From Thalassia testudinum (Eukaryota; Streptophyta; Magnoliopsida; Alismatales; Hydrocharitaceae): a stretch of DNA of 64,000 nucleotides. Shown piece by piece: positions 47,001 to 58,236 of this stretch (its first letter is position 1; each line of letters starts with the position of its first letter). The notes beneath the pieces are model-generated. The model ran no database searches. It had not been told where the DNA came from and worked only from the letters and a program-made list of their open reading frames with translations. Location: positions 74,154,501 to 74,218,500 of the forward strand of contig JAZHRO010000003.1 in the NCBI GenBank assembly GCA_037157565.1. Reading direction: 5' to 3'. Position numbers and translations under genes: made by a program.

Positions 47001-47157
47001 AATCGAAACATGCATGAGTGTTCAGTTGCAGAAGAGGAGTAGGCAGGCATGCACGTAGGCCATGCTCAGGCCTTTAGTATCAGATAAATCGTCACTAAAG
47101 GCACTGAATTAATGTTTTTGAAATTAAAATGTCCAAAATGCCCCCACTCCTTGCAAC

Positions 47158-47165
47158 TATAAAAG
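47158..47165 (+). promoter_or_regulatory. TATA box of B3 LTR
   Basis: TATAAAAG after CCCCCACTCCTTGCAAC, identical context to B1 3' LTR. Confidence 0.75.
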
Positions 47166-47804
47166 AAGACCCCTACCGTACAAATTTCTCATCCCTTCCT
47201 TCTTCTCTTTCCCTCTCCAAAGCTTAAGAGAAGCTTGTCCCACACCCATGATGCTCCTCAAGAGCTAAAATCAAGTTTTCACCCCCATTTTTGAAGTAGA
47301 CCCTCGACGACGACGTACTGCCTCATTCCCATTCTTCTGACTTCATCCTCCTTCTTCCTGCTTCGTCCTCTGTCTTCTAAGCATTGCCTCCGTCCTGCTC
47401 ATCCTCCAAGCAGTCGTTGAGGAGGATAGCTTCTCTCTCCCTTCTTTCTCAGCTTTCTAGAGTAAAATTTTCTCACTTTCTAGTGCAGCAACTTTCCTCT
47501 TTCTAGTGTAATCATTTCTTACTTTCATAATTGTAAAACATTATTCAAATATCAAGTGATTGTTCTCTCTCTCTCTTGTTGTTTATAGCGATTCCATTGT
47601 GATTATTTCTTCTTTTAAACAAAAATAAAAAAATATATGATTGCAGATTTTGAGATCGACATAGCTCCCTGTGTTTGACCTGGAAATTCTTTATGACTTT
47701 TCGTTATAACTTTTATTTGTTAAACGAATTTCTTCGTGACTTGAACTACAATGATGGGTTTTCGAATCTAACTTCGAACGTGTAGTTTTCTGCACTCAAC
47801 ATTT

Positions 47805-47822
47805 TCGCGTCGTTGCTAAGGA
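47805..47822 (+). other. Primer-binding site of B3
   Basis: TCGCGTCGTTGCTAAGGA, a decayed tRNA-Asp complement 3 bp after the LTR end. Confidence 0.8.
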
Positions 47823-49126
47823 GGCAATGACTTTTCGATCTTCCTTTTGTACTTCAAGCACTTTACTATTTTCTAACTTGCTTTATCTCTTATTTATTGT
47901 TTTGTAGATACCTCGATCAAGGAATGGTCAAGTGGTAGATCAGAGTAAAGTGCAGTTGTAGAAGACTGTAAGTGCTCCCCATTTTACACCTACCATAGTT
48001 TTCATTTCATCACATTAATTCAAACTCCAATTAACCTAGGTGTTTGCATAAATCCTAGGATTAGTTTGGTTGCTTGGATTTCCACCCACATTCATTTCAT
48101 GCTCGAATAAAAAAAATAAAAAAAAAGATACTTTTGTGGGATAAACCAAACATACCCACAACATACACCCACATTCAAGGCACATAACCTAATTAATTTT
48201 CTTCTACTCAACCGGATTCTGATCTATGGAACTGATACAAAAAAATCAACATATAAAGGAGTAGAAATCAGTCCAGGTTAATCGCTTTGTGCACCTAATT
48301 TAGTGGTGTAATTGTGGCCAATTGTTTAAGTTGTTTGGGCCGTGCCATTCAACCTAGAATCAACTCACCAAGTAGCTTCCCCTTAGGGTTTTCAATTTTG
48401 GTCAGTACCAGGCACTCCACTTTATTTTTTATTTCAAAAGGAAAGTGATCTTCATTCGTGCTTGAAAACTTTGTTTGCCTCAAACTTGATTGAATTGAAC
48501 CTAATTCTAAACCCTAAAAGCTACTTAAGCAATATAGGAACCATAAAATCTACTCATCACAAATAATCTTGCTTGAAAACCTTGATTGTGCACACACTCA
48601 CACATACCCAATTGATCATTAACGACACAATCCATTTTAAGGCCCCACCACATTCCATAAGCAGTACAATCCTAGGCCTAAATAAAAGCAAGTAGACGTT
48701 GGCCTTAAGGATTGATTCGCTCTTTGGGGTCTAGTTTGAGATGGTTTACGATTGACCTGCTTGTACTGATCAATCTGATGTATAGCTAGGGCAGTAGTGT
48801 CAAATGGCCGCTGTCGGGGGGTACACTAGGAATTGGAGGTGCAAGCTGAATGAAGAACCTTCTCCCTAGTCCCTCCTAATTGGATGGATTAAGTAGACAC
48901 AAGTAGGCTAAATTGTCTATAATCTTAAGGCGGGTTCTGAGAGTTAGTAGATCCTTAGGCTACCCCACTTAAGGACAAGCTTGTCTTGTTGTGCTGCATG
49001 GCTCTTATCCACAGTCCTTCCGACCTTTTCCTAGTTTATGCTAGGAAGGAGGTCATTGAATCCCCGATTGGAAGTACCACTAGAGTATTCTAGCAGGCGT
49101 AGATTGGATTTTGGCCAAATTCATGC
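47823..49126 (+). other. B3 leader
   Basis: Non-coding, homologous to B1 2652-3800. A pyrimidine tract ending TTTTGTAG (about 47900-47908) resembles a splice acceptor at the place where B1 has ATTGCAG. Confidence 0.6.
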
Positions 49127-50756
49127 ATGGCTGATCAACAGCCTCCTCTACCTTAGGATCCACAGGATGTATTTCAAAGGCAATTGGAACAAATGCAGAG
49201 AATACAGGAATGGTTCCAGAGAATGCAGGGTGCTCATCCCTTGAAGGATTTTTATGATCCTTCCAATTACGGGGAACGTCCCGATGTCCAGATTCCTACA
49301 GGAGACGTAGAAATCAAGCCCCAAGTGTTAAGCCTGATCAAACATTTCCATGGGCTTGGCTTTGAAGACCCATTTCAAAACTTGGATGACTTGACCACTT
49401 TGGTCCAGACCACCAAGGCACAAAATGTGAATGAGGAGCAGATGATCATGCGGCTCTTCCCCCATTCTCTTAGGGATGAAGCCGCTCATTGGTATAGGAC
49501 TATAGGAATGCCAAATGAAACTTCGAATGATTTGAAATTGTCCTTCTTGAAGAAATTCTTCCCTGTCGGATGTACCAATGCTTTGAGACAGGCAATTACT
49601 ACCTTTACCCAACAGCTGGGGGAGCAGTTTCATGTCGCCTGGGAGAGATTCCAAGACTTATTGCGGAGGTGTCCACATCACGAGGTGCCAAAATGGCAAC
49701 TCGTGTGGATCTTATACCACAGGTTGACTCAGCAACTCAAAAATCACATGGATGCTTCTTGTAGAGGCAATTTCCTCAACAAAGACACAGATAGTGTGCA
49801 CAATTTGTTTGAGGAGATGAGCAAGAATTCGATGCCTCCATAAATACTTTTAACTGATCCTAGTAGCCTAGATCGAATATTAATGAAGTCCATGACTCTC
49901 ATTCATTCAATATGGAATTTCATTTGTAATAAACTTGATAAGGTAGACATGGTTACTAAGAGATTGGAGGAGTAGATGGCTGGAAACTCAATGAACAACT
50001 CTCGATCCACTCAATCCCAGAATTCAAGATTCCATTCATCATGAGCTCCCTCTAGACGAGAGTTCGTGAATCAACTTGATGGGGCTCAACCTGCGAGTTA
50101 GCATTATTTGGAACCCCACAGGTTCCAAACTAGTGCTTTCGATTCCAGTTTCTCCGATCCCTCCATTTCTTTCTCTCCATCCTCACCATATGAGGATGTT
50201 TATACTGTACAGGAGAATGTTAGGTCCAACCCTTACTCCAATGCTTATAATATGGGTTGGAGGAACCACCCTAACTTCTCGTAAAAAAACACAGGGCAGC
50301 AGACCCAATTCTGACCTAGCAACTTTGCTCTGCAAGGACCATTGGGTTAGGGTCACGTTTACACTCAGCTGCCCCCGAATCTGGTCAATCAGCCAACTTA
50401 GAATGGCCATCAACCCATAGGGCAGGTTGATTTGAATCGACAAATGGTAGAGATGCAAGGATCTATGCTCCAGCTCATACAACAAATAAAAACCTCCCTA
50501 GACAACTTGCAAAATGGGTTCACTGCTAATTCTTTTCAACTCAGATCTCTACCATCTCAACCCGTACCCAACCTAAGTAATATCCAGAATCTAGGAAGTC
50601 AAGCCCATGGGTACAGGAATCAGAGGGACTCGTACACACATGCTCTGGTGGTTGAGCAGGGTCCTTCCTCTTCTTCATCTTCCTCAAATCAAAGGTTCTT
50701 GGCTAATGAAGCCCCTCCAATCTTTCCTAACCCTCCCCAAGCCCAAACCCATTTGC
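49127..50756 (+). pseudogene. gag: gag of B3 (Athila)
   Basis: Structural capsid/nucleocapsid polyprotein. ATG at 49127 starts the frame (MADQQPPLP, then a TAG at 49154). The retrotransposon Gag domain follows: HFHGLGFEDPFQNLDDL (49345), RLFPHSLRDEAAHWY (49450), KKFFPVGCTNALRQAI (49550), WERFQDLLRRCPHH (49640). A TAA at 49841 ends the first open part, but the same frame goes on with further stops to YNMGWRNHPNFS (about 50247-50282) and a glutamine-rich tail (50432-50700). No intact CCHC knuckle was seen. Near 50740 the frame shifts to the pol frame, reached at TLWSGK (about 50770), the decayed form of the TLRSGK motif that links gag to protease in Athila/Tat. Ancestrally gag-pol was probably one ORF. 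Confidence 0.88.
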
Positions 50757-51180
50757 ATCTGCTAATTCTGTTACATTGTGGAGTGGAAAATAAACTCATG
50801 ATCCACAATCGCACCGTTCTGATTTATCAAATCCTGAAGAGCTTGAGGAGAGAAAGGAGAACTTTGGACAAGAAATCAATGCTTAGGAACCTAATTCCGA
50901 AGATCTGACTCATGTTCCTTTTCCTGAGACCTTGATTAGATCAAGGAAGAAGAAGTCAGTTGATAGTAACGAGGAGCTTCTGAATATTTTTGAGAATGTC
51001 AAGATCAATATCCTGCTCCTCGACGCTATCAAACATATACCGGCTTATGCAAAATTTTCAAAGGATTTATGTACACAGAAGCATAAGTCGAGAGAATCTG
51101 TTCCAAGGAAGGTGGAACTCTCCGAGCAGGCTTATTTTGTTATCCTGCACCACCTCCCTCAAAAAATGAGTGATCCAGGT

Positions 51181-51500
51181 GCTCCTTTGATTTCTTGTGT
51201 CGTCGAAGATTACACCTTTGATAGAGCACTACTGGATCTGGGTGTATCCATTAACCTAATTCCAACTTCTCTTTACGAGAAATTCGGATTAGGTGAACTT
51301 CGGCGGACTTCAGTAACGCTGTAGTTAGCGGATCGTTCGATCACAAATCAGCAAGGCATTTTTGAAGATGTTATTGTTAAGGTTAAGGATTTCTATTTTC
51401 CTATAAATTTCCTTACCCTTGAAATGGATGTACCTGAAAATTTGAGGAACATGCCCATCATTCTGGGTCGTCCATTCCTGGCTACCACCAAGGCCAACAA
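51181..51500 (+). pseudogene. B3 protease domain
   Basis: ALLDLGVSINLIPTSLYEKFG with catalytic Asp at 51235-51237. Athila/Tat proteases carry DLG where others have DSG or DTG. The flap-side motif MPIILGRPFLATT (51451-51490) is present. A TAG lies at about 51322. Confidence 0.85.
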
Positions 51501-52047
51501 TAACTATGAGAGCGGTAGCATGGAAATCACCTTTGGGAATCAAAGAATGAAATTGGATACTTTTAAGGCGGTTAACAAATTCAAGGATTGTGGATTTGTT
51601 GGGGAACTTGAGGACGATAATGTGAATATTGAAACTTTTATGATTGTTTCTGCATTTGAAAGTTCCTCCTCTAATGATGATTTGGAACTGCAACCCTCTA
51701 TGCTAAACCTGCCAGCTTCTGAAGAGGTTATTGATTTTGTTCACTCTCAAACTCTTCCTTTTGGTGAGTCTTCATCAGCTTCTTTCTTACCTTAAATCAT
51801 CAACTTGCCCCAGCTTGAACTGAAACCATTGCCTAAGAATCTGAAATATCAGTTTCTAGGAGCACATAAGACGCTCCCTGTGATTATCAGTGCTAAATTA
51901 ACAAAGGAGCAGGAGATTAAACTGATTAAGGTCCAAAAGTAACACAAGGAGGCAATTGGTTGGATCATTCATGACCTTAGGTGGATCGAGCCATCTTACT
52001 GCAATCATAGAATATTTTTAGAAGATGGATCCTGCCCTTCTCGCTAG

Positions 52048-52800
52048 ATGCAGAGGAGATTAAACCTGAATATGCAAGAAGTGGTCAAGAAGGAGATTAT
52101 CAAGTGGCTCGATATAGAAATCATTTATCCGATCTCTGATAGTCTTTGGGTAAGTCCCGTGCAAATTGTTCCCAAGAAAGCTGGGATTACTATTGTGACT
52201 AACGAGAAAGGAGAATCTGTCACGACTCATTCAGCTTCCTCTTGGAGAGTTTGTATTGGTTACAAGAAGTTCAACATAGCCACGAAAAAGGATCATTTCC
52301 CTTTGCCTTTTATTGATCTAATCCTTGAGAGACTAGCCGAGCAAAAGTACTTCTGTTTCCTTGATGGCTACTCAGGACTCAACCAAGTCCCTATCCATCC
52401 CAAGGATTAGGAAAAAATGATTTTCACCTGTCCCTACGAAACCTTTACTTTCCGTAGGATGCCTTTTAGCTTATGCAATGCACCTGCGACTTTTCAAAGG
52501 TGTATGCTGGACATATTCTCTAACATGGTGGGAGAGTTTATGGAAGTCTTCATGGATGATTTCTCTATTTTTGGAGAATCGTTTGACTCTTGTCTAGCTA
52601 GTCTTGAAATGATTCTTAAATGATGCATCAAAACAAGACTGGTCCTTAGCTGGGAGAAGAGTCATTTCATGACATAAGAAGGCATCATCTTAGGTCATAT
52701 AAGCTCTAAACATGGAATCAAAGTGGACAAAACTAAGGTTGATGCTATCGCTAAACTTCCTCCAACCACATCTCGCAAACAAATTTGATCATTTCTTAGT
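52048..52800 (+). pseudogene. B3 reverse transcriptase domain
   Basis: KKEIIKWLDIEIIYPISDS, WVSPVQIVPKK, KDHFPLPFIDLILERLA, FLDGYSGLNQVPIHP, FTFRRMPFSLCNAPATFQRC and the catalytic VFMDDFSIFG (52545-52573) are all in order. Stops at about 52408, 52621, 52675 and 52786. This is Ty3/gypsy Athila-clade RT. Confidence 0.92.
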
Positions 52801-52969
52801 CATGTGGGATTCTACCGGAGATTCATCATGGACTTTTCAAAGGTTTCTCATCCTTTGAGCAATCTTCCTGGCAAAGAAACGCCGTTTGATTTCGGTGAAT
52901 CATGCCGTAAGGCATTTGATTTTCTTAAAATGGTAGTCACTTGTGCTCCAATGTTGCAACCACCAGTTT

Positions 52970-53290
52970 GGACAGCCCCATTTGAGATCATGATCGATGC
53001 TTCTAATTACGTAGTTGATGTTGTTTTGGGTTAGAAGATTGACAGGAAGACCTCTATCATCTACTACACTAGTAAAACTTTGGACGAGGCCTAGAGGGAC
53101 TACACTGTTATTGACAAGGAATTACTAGCTGTAGTATTTGCTTTGGAGAAATTTAGGGCTTCTCTTATAGGGTCTCACATCATCATATATACCGACCACT
53201 CGACCTTGAGACATCTCTTGGCCGAAAAGGATGCCAAACCCTGATTTATTCGATGGATTCTTCTGCTTCAAGAATTTGATCTTGAAATAA
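52970..53290 (+). pseudogene. B3 RNase H domain
   Basis: IMIDASNYVVDVVLG, YYTSKTLDEA, DKELLAVVFALEKFR and IIYTDHSTLRHLL supply the D-E-D catalytic residues. Then RWILLLQEFDLEI. Stops at about 53032, 53092, 53242 and 53308. Confidence 0.88.
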
Positions 53291-53589
53291 AGGATAAATC
53301 CAGGGTATAGAATGTGGTGGAGGACCATCTGTGGAGACATCTGAGTGATTCTTCTTGTCTAGACATTCCGATTGTTGATACTTTTCCGGACAAGACTATC
53401 CTTACAGTTTCATATGTCCAAACCCCGTGGTTTGCTGACATCATTAATTATTTGGCCGTTGGTAAAATCTCCTTGGATTGGACCAAGCAACAAGGAGATC
53501 GACTCAAATCTGAGGCCAAATATTACTTCTGGGAGGACCTTGAACTATACTACATCGGCTCTGATCAGATTATTCGCCGATGCATTTCA

Positions 53590-54572
53590 GAGAATGAATT
53601 CAAGAGTATACTCGAGTTTTGCCATGCATCTGTTTGTGGTGGACACTTCTCTTGGAAAAAGACGACTGCAAAAATTTTGTAATCTGGATTCTATTGGCCG
53701 TCTTTATTTAAAGATACCCAGGGTTTCTCGAGGTCATGTTCTCGATGCCAGGCACTTGGGAGCATAACTAAGAGAGATATGATGCCTCTAAACCCGATTC
53801 TTCCAATCGAAATCTTTGACGTTTGGGGCCTCGATTTCATAGGACCATTCCTCCATTCATTTAGACACCAGTACATTCTCGTCACTGTTAATTACATGTC
53901 CAAGTGGATCGAGGCTATTCCCACCAGAACCAATTACCACAAGGTGGTCATCGCTTTTGTCAAGAAGAATATCTTCAGCCGATTTGGGATTTCGAGGGCC
54001 ATCATTAGTAATGGTGGCACTCATTTCACTAATGCACAATTCCATAATTTACTGGCAAAATACGGGGTTGATCATAGAATTTCCACACCTTACCATCCCT
54101 AGACAAATGGACACATTGAGATCTCCAATCGGGAGATCAAGAATATTTTAAAGAAAACGGTTAGGCCTGATCACAAAGACTGGACTCAAAAGCTTGAGAA
54201 TGCCCTTTGGGCCTACAGTACAGCATATAAAATTCCCATCGGCATGTCTCTGTTTCATCTGATGTATGGGAAGGTGTGCCATTTACCCGTAGAAATTGAA
54301 CATTAGGCATTCTGGGCAATCAAACAGTGTAATATAGATCTGAGTTTAGCCAGGAAGACTAGGAAACTCCAACTATCTGAGTTGGTGGAGCTTAGAAATG
54401 ACTCATATGAGAATGCCAAGATTTATAAGGCTCAGACCAAAGCTCTTCATGACCAATTGATTTCCCATAAGAGCTTTGAGTTGAACCAGAAAGTCTGGCT
54501 CTTTGATTCTCCACTTAAGCTCTTTCCTAGCAAACTTATGTCGAAATGGAACAACCCGTTCATTATCGATTA
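53590..54572 (+). pseudogene. B3 integrase domain
   Basis: HHCC module: CHASVCGGHFSWKKTTAKIL (53620), then SCSRCQ (about 53738). Core: VWGLDFIGPF holds the first Asp (53830). The second position reads SNGGTHFTN (about 54007), Asn replacing the expected Asp, so the core is catalytically dead apart from stops. The Glu is in NREIKNIL (about 54130). The C-terminal part continues through NQKVWLFDSPLKLFPSKL (54485). Stops at 53680, about 54101 and 54304. Confidence 0.9.
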
Positions 54573-54788
54573 GATATTTCCAAATGGGGTTGTTCAGATC
54601 TCTGACCCAAACACGAGTAATTCATTCAAAGTCAACGGTCAACATCTGAGGCTTGTTATTAACTGTAATGTTATAGAACCCGTCTCAGAAACGGTTGCTC
54701 CAGCTATGTTGTGCCTTCTTTGGCTAGTATACGACGAGCTAACGGCATTAAACTCAGCAGTTGTACAATCTGAGTTAGAGCTGACCTG

Positions 54789-55172
54789 AGCTTCATATTC
54801 AGGTGATATCTTTTGCATTCTACCCTTCCTTTCATGTCTTTCATTCTCAATGAGGACATTACATCAGCAAGGCCTGAGGGGGTAGATTCATTTATGAATC
54901 ATTTTGTCAGCTGTGTGGAATTCTTATAAATTCTATTTGTTTTTCTCTTTAAAAAAAAATGAATTAGGAAGCAATACAAGGACATTATGAACTTTCAATC
55001 ATATGAAATATTACAGCAAGATCTGAACACTAAGACCCTTCAGGTCTTTGGGCTTAATCAGCCCAGGTATCCACTAAAATGTGAATTTGTTTATCGAGTC
55101 CTCGCCATCTTGAATTCTATTTTAATTTGAATAAATAAGTTTGGGTGATAAGTACACGACTTATCAACCCAC
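54789..55172 (+). other. B3 post-pol region
   Basis: CAATGAGGACATT (54848-54860) then CCTGAGGGGGTAG, the internal dyad and G tract. Homologous to B1 5560-5915, ending in the ACGACTTATCAACCC block where A3 inserted. Confidence 0.7.
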
Positions 55173-57003
55173 AGATGAGTCCATTTTAGTGGACTAATAT
55201 TACGCCTAAGTAACTTCAATTGTACCTTTTAGGTTTGTTAATAAGTACATTAAGTTATAGAATGTTTGCAAGCATCATGATTTAAATTTACATCTATTTT
55301 ATTCTATAACTTAATATGTAATGATTTTATGTTCTTTTTTTGTGCAGGAAGAATATTTGGCAAAAGAATAAGGAGGGGAGGGTAAATTACCCTTTCAAAC
55401 GATCGGTGGCATTTCCTTTCCCCATCATTCGGGCACCCTCAAAAGCTACCGATCAAAAATAGCTAAGGGATTTGAAAATCCCTTAACTAATGCACGTAGG
55501 GAGAGAGGAGTTAAAAAGGAGGTGGAGAATGGAGAGAAGATCTACATTTTCCCCCTGCGGGGAACTGCTCCATCTTCTCCACTATGGAGAGGGCGTACAA
55601 TGTGCACCAAGCATCCATCTCTAGTGCCCCTGCCAGGCCGCGTCTGCAGGTGAATCCTCCCACCCAGCACCAAGCACCCTTCTCCAGTGCCCCTTCCATG
55701 CTGCGCCCGCAGGCGCATCCTCCCTTGTAGTGCCCTTCACTGAAGGCGCTGCACAGCCCTCGTCTGCATGCCCTCCTGCTGCTCCTACAGGTGTGAACCC
55801 CTCTCCAACGCCAGCAGTCGCTCTGCCTCGTCACCCGCTCACACAGGCATTGCGCTGGCCCTTGTAGGTGCAGACCGCCCACCGCACCCTCCAACCAGCC
55901 TACAGGCGCTGCACAGCCACATCGCCTCAATAGCAGCTCCGGCCCGCACCCACAGGCGTCGCACCAACACCCACTTCGCAGCCGCAAGCCAGCAACCGTC
56001 TCCTGCACCGCCCGCCTTCATCCTCTAGTAGCATTGCAGGCACCCATTCCATCACCATGCGTGCCCCTTCTAAGCTGCGCCCTACTGCAGCGTGCCCCCC
56101 TCTTCCAGTGCACTAAGTTCTCCACCGCAGCGCTTCCCCTCTCTGCAGACCACCCTAGCCCCCTGCAGGTGCTCGCTCCTTCTCCATCGCCCTTCTCCAG
56201 TGCCTGTAGGCGCTCCCTGCCACCTTGCCCACAGGCGCAGCGCGCCTTCACCACTGCCAGGCCGCACCCACCTCCGCGTGCCCCTCTCAGGAACTGCAGG
56301 TGCCAGCACCTGTCTCCTGTAGGCGCCAGCCCTCACGCACCCGCATAGAAAATCTTCTGCAGTGACATCTCCTCCGCTCACTGACCGCCGCCAGCCACCT
56401 CGCGCTGTTCTGTCATCATCATCGTGATCCCCACGTGATGGTCAACCTTCCCCCATAGTAGCTCCATCGCCTGTGCTCTCTCCCTCTCGTGGGGAAGAGA
56501 GAGAGTGAAAGCTCTATTTTCTCTGCAATTAAAAATTACATCGAATGCCATTTCCACCAAAAATTAATTTTCATTTATGATTATTTTATTATGGCTAAAT
56601 TGTGAATGCACAATCATATTTTTTGATAATTACACGTTATTGTTATTCACCTGTTTCAAGATTGGTTTTGGGATTAACATGTGCACCAATTTTCTCTAGT
56701 ATATGTCAATTGAAAATTATATAAAATTGTCATATATTTATTGAAGATTTCAGTGAGGGAAAATTGAGCATATACCCTTATATTTTTTATTTATTGTGAA
56801 TCTTCTTTCGATCGCATTTTATGTCAACTTTGACTAGGGATTTCGCACTTAACCGAAAGAATACGAAATAATCGAGAGTTTATTGGATAATTGCCTCCCT
56901 GTGGACACGACCCACACTTCTATGAGTGGTTACTTTTATTTTTGATTAGTGGATTTTTTCACCACTTAAATAGTACAACACATAGTGGAAAATTGACTCG
57001 TCA
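55173..57003 (+). repeat. A3 5' LTR
   Basis: 1831 bp, AGATGAGTCC...GACTCGTCA. C-rich centre 55600-56340, U5 box 56893-56913. Confidence 0.9.
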
Positions 57004-57006
57004 AAT

Positions 57007-57024
57007 TGGCGCCGTTGCCGAGGA
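57007..57024 (+). other. Primer-binding site of A3
   Basis: TGGCGCCGTTGCCGAGGA, one base from a perfect tRNA-Asp complement; the best preserved PBS in the window. Confidence 0.92.
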
Positions 57025-58236
57025 GGCAACAGACGCAATAGATTCACGTTATTATTTTTTATTTTGAATATTCTGAGTTGTGCAATCATCTAATCATTTT
57101 TATTATTGTGTGCGGAATCTGATACGGCGACAGGTGCAGCAAAGCGACGACATTGACCCCGAACGACGTGCACGGCGGAGATGATCTTTTTGGTGGACCT
57201 TGACACCACCTAGAGGATGGAAATAGGAACATGTGTGCCTTGATCCCATGCACATAGACTTAGAGAGAAGACTATTTCTAATTTAGTCAGTAGATCTTAG
57301 TTAGATTTAGTTAGATAGACATTAGAATTTAACTTTTGTCTTTTGGACCCTTGTCAGGTATTTTTGGGAACGTGTTCTTAGTGCCACTTTATTTCTTATC
57401 ACTCTTGTATGCGGGAGCATGTTCCCATTTGTTTAGATTATAGGATTATTTGAACTATTTGAACTGAATTTTGATTAGTTAGTTTGATTAGGCCAGTTTG
57501 TTTATTATTAAAAATATATATATATTCGATCTGCCTGCTAGAAGCTACATATCTATAGGACGACCATCTAGGACTAAATGAGCAGCATCTAGTTTATTTT
57601 TACTGCATTGCATTCATACATTGCACGAAGAAAGTTGGAGTAAGGTACGTCTTCTCTTGAGCATCAATTACCTGCAATGCACATGCATTAAACTTAAATC
57701 TAAGACCACTAAGTGCTTGAATCAAATTAATTCAGTGGTCACTTTAAAAATTGGGACTACTAGGAGGTTGGATCTTAAAATCTTTAACTAAAAATTGTGT
57801 GCAAAAGGATCCTGTTTGCGAAATTTCAAAAATAAAAACACGATCGTATGTTTGCGCACTTGAGACATTGTGCACCTCACACATAAGGTCACTAGATAAA
57901 TTTCTACCGCTAGTCTTTTGCACCACAAGGGAAGTTAGTCGGAAATCAGCAAGCCTATCCACAAAGTTACTTCAGTTCCTTGTGTATGGGCTTGATTCGA
58001 GACTTCCATCCCTTGCGAGTAGGTTATAGGCACCAGCGAAGGTTGGCCTAGGAGGCATAATTTTTTTTGCAAAACTTGTTTGGCCACCAATTGAACATTT
58101 AGTTCCTACAATCTACTAAAAATAAGACCCCACTGAATTTGCACTTGCTTTGACAGTAGAACTCTCTAGGAAGTTTTAGCTTGTATTCTAAATTCTGCTA
58201 AATCCTAAAAGAGTTAAAACTATTTTGCTTAAAGAA
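57025..58236 (+). other. A3 leader
   Basis: Untranslated. GGTGG/CCACC hairpin 57192-57210. The second hairpin is decayed (GGGAACGTGTTCTT near 57366). Confidence 0.5.

Larger units (their letters stand above)
46720..47801 (+). repeat. B3 5' LTR, second part
   Basis: Resumes the B-type LTR after A2. A/B-box-like module 46761-46810 (TAGCACAACTG and GGTTCGAATC), 18-position hairpin 46961-47000, decayed TTTAGT/ACTAAA dyad (about 47070-47102), TATA 47158-47165, U5 box 47664-47682, end CTCAACA. Confidence 0.87.
50757..54788 (+). pseudogene. pol: pol of B3: PR-RT-RH-IN
   Basis: One frame holds the whole polyprotein, broken by many TAG/TAA/TGA stops but, as far as I can see, no internal frameshift. 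Order is aspartic protease, reverse transcriptase, RNase H, integrase; no chromodomain was recognised. The stops are mostly C-to-T type (for example where Q or R is expected), consistent with deamination of methylated cytosines. The frame ends with TGA at about 54788. No env-like ORF follows in the remaining 380 bp. Confidence 0.9.
38182..55172 (+). mobile_element. B3: autonomous Athila-type Ty3/gypsy element, interrupted
   Basis: 5' LTR in two pieces (38182-38752 and 46720-47801, split by A2), PBS, leader, gag, then PR-RT-RH-IN in one frame, then a 3' untranslated part up to 55172 where A3 is inserted. The 3' LTR is outside the window. No second (archaeal-type) RNase H lies between RH and IN, and the post-RH and IN text matches Athila rather than Tat. 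Numerous stops make it inactive. Inserted into F. Confidence 0.88.

Noticed and set aside
49328..49654. 108-codon minus-strand open frame
   Set aside because: Antisense shadow of B3 gag.
53290..53600. Second (archaeal-type) RNase H, which would make B3 a Tat element
   Set aside because: The RH-IN spacer has the Athila-like PWFADIINYLAVG and DQIIRRCI text and no RNase H motifs.
54789..55172. Possible env-like ORF after pol, as in some Athila
   Set aside because: Only about 380 bp, non-coding, homologous to the B1 3' region.
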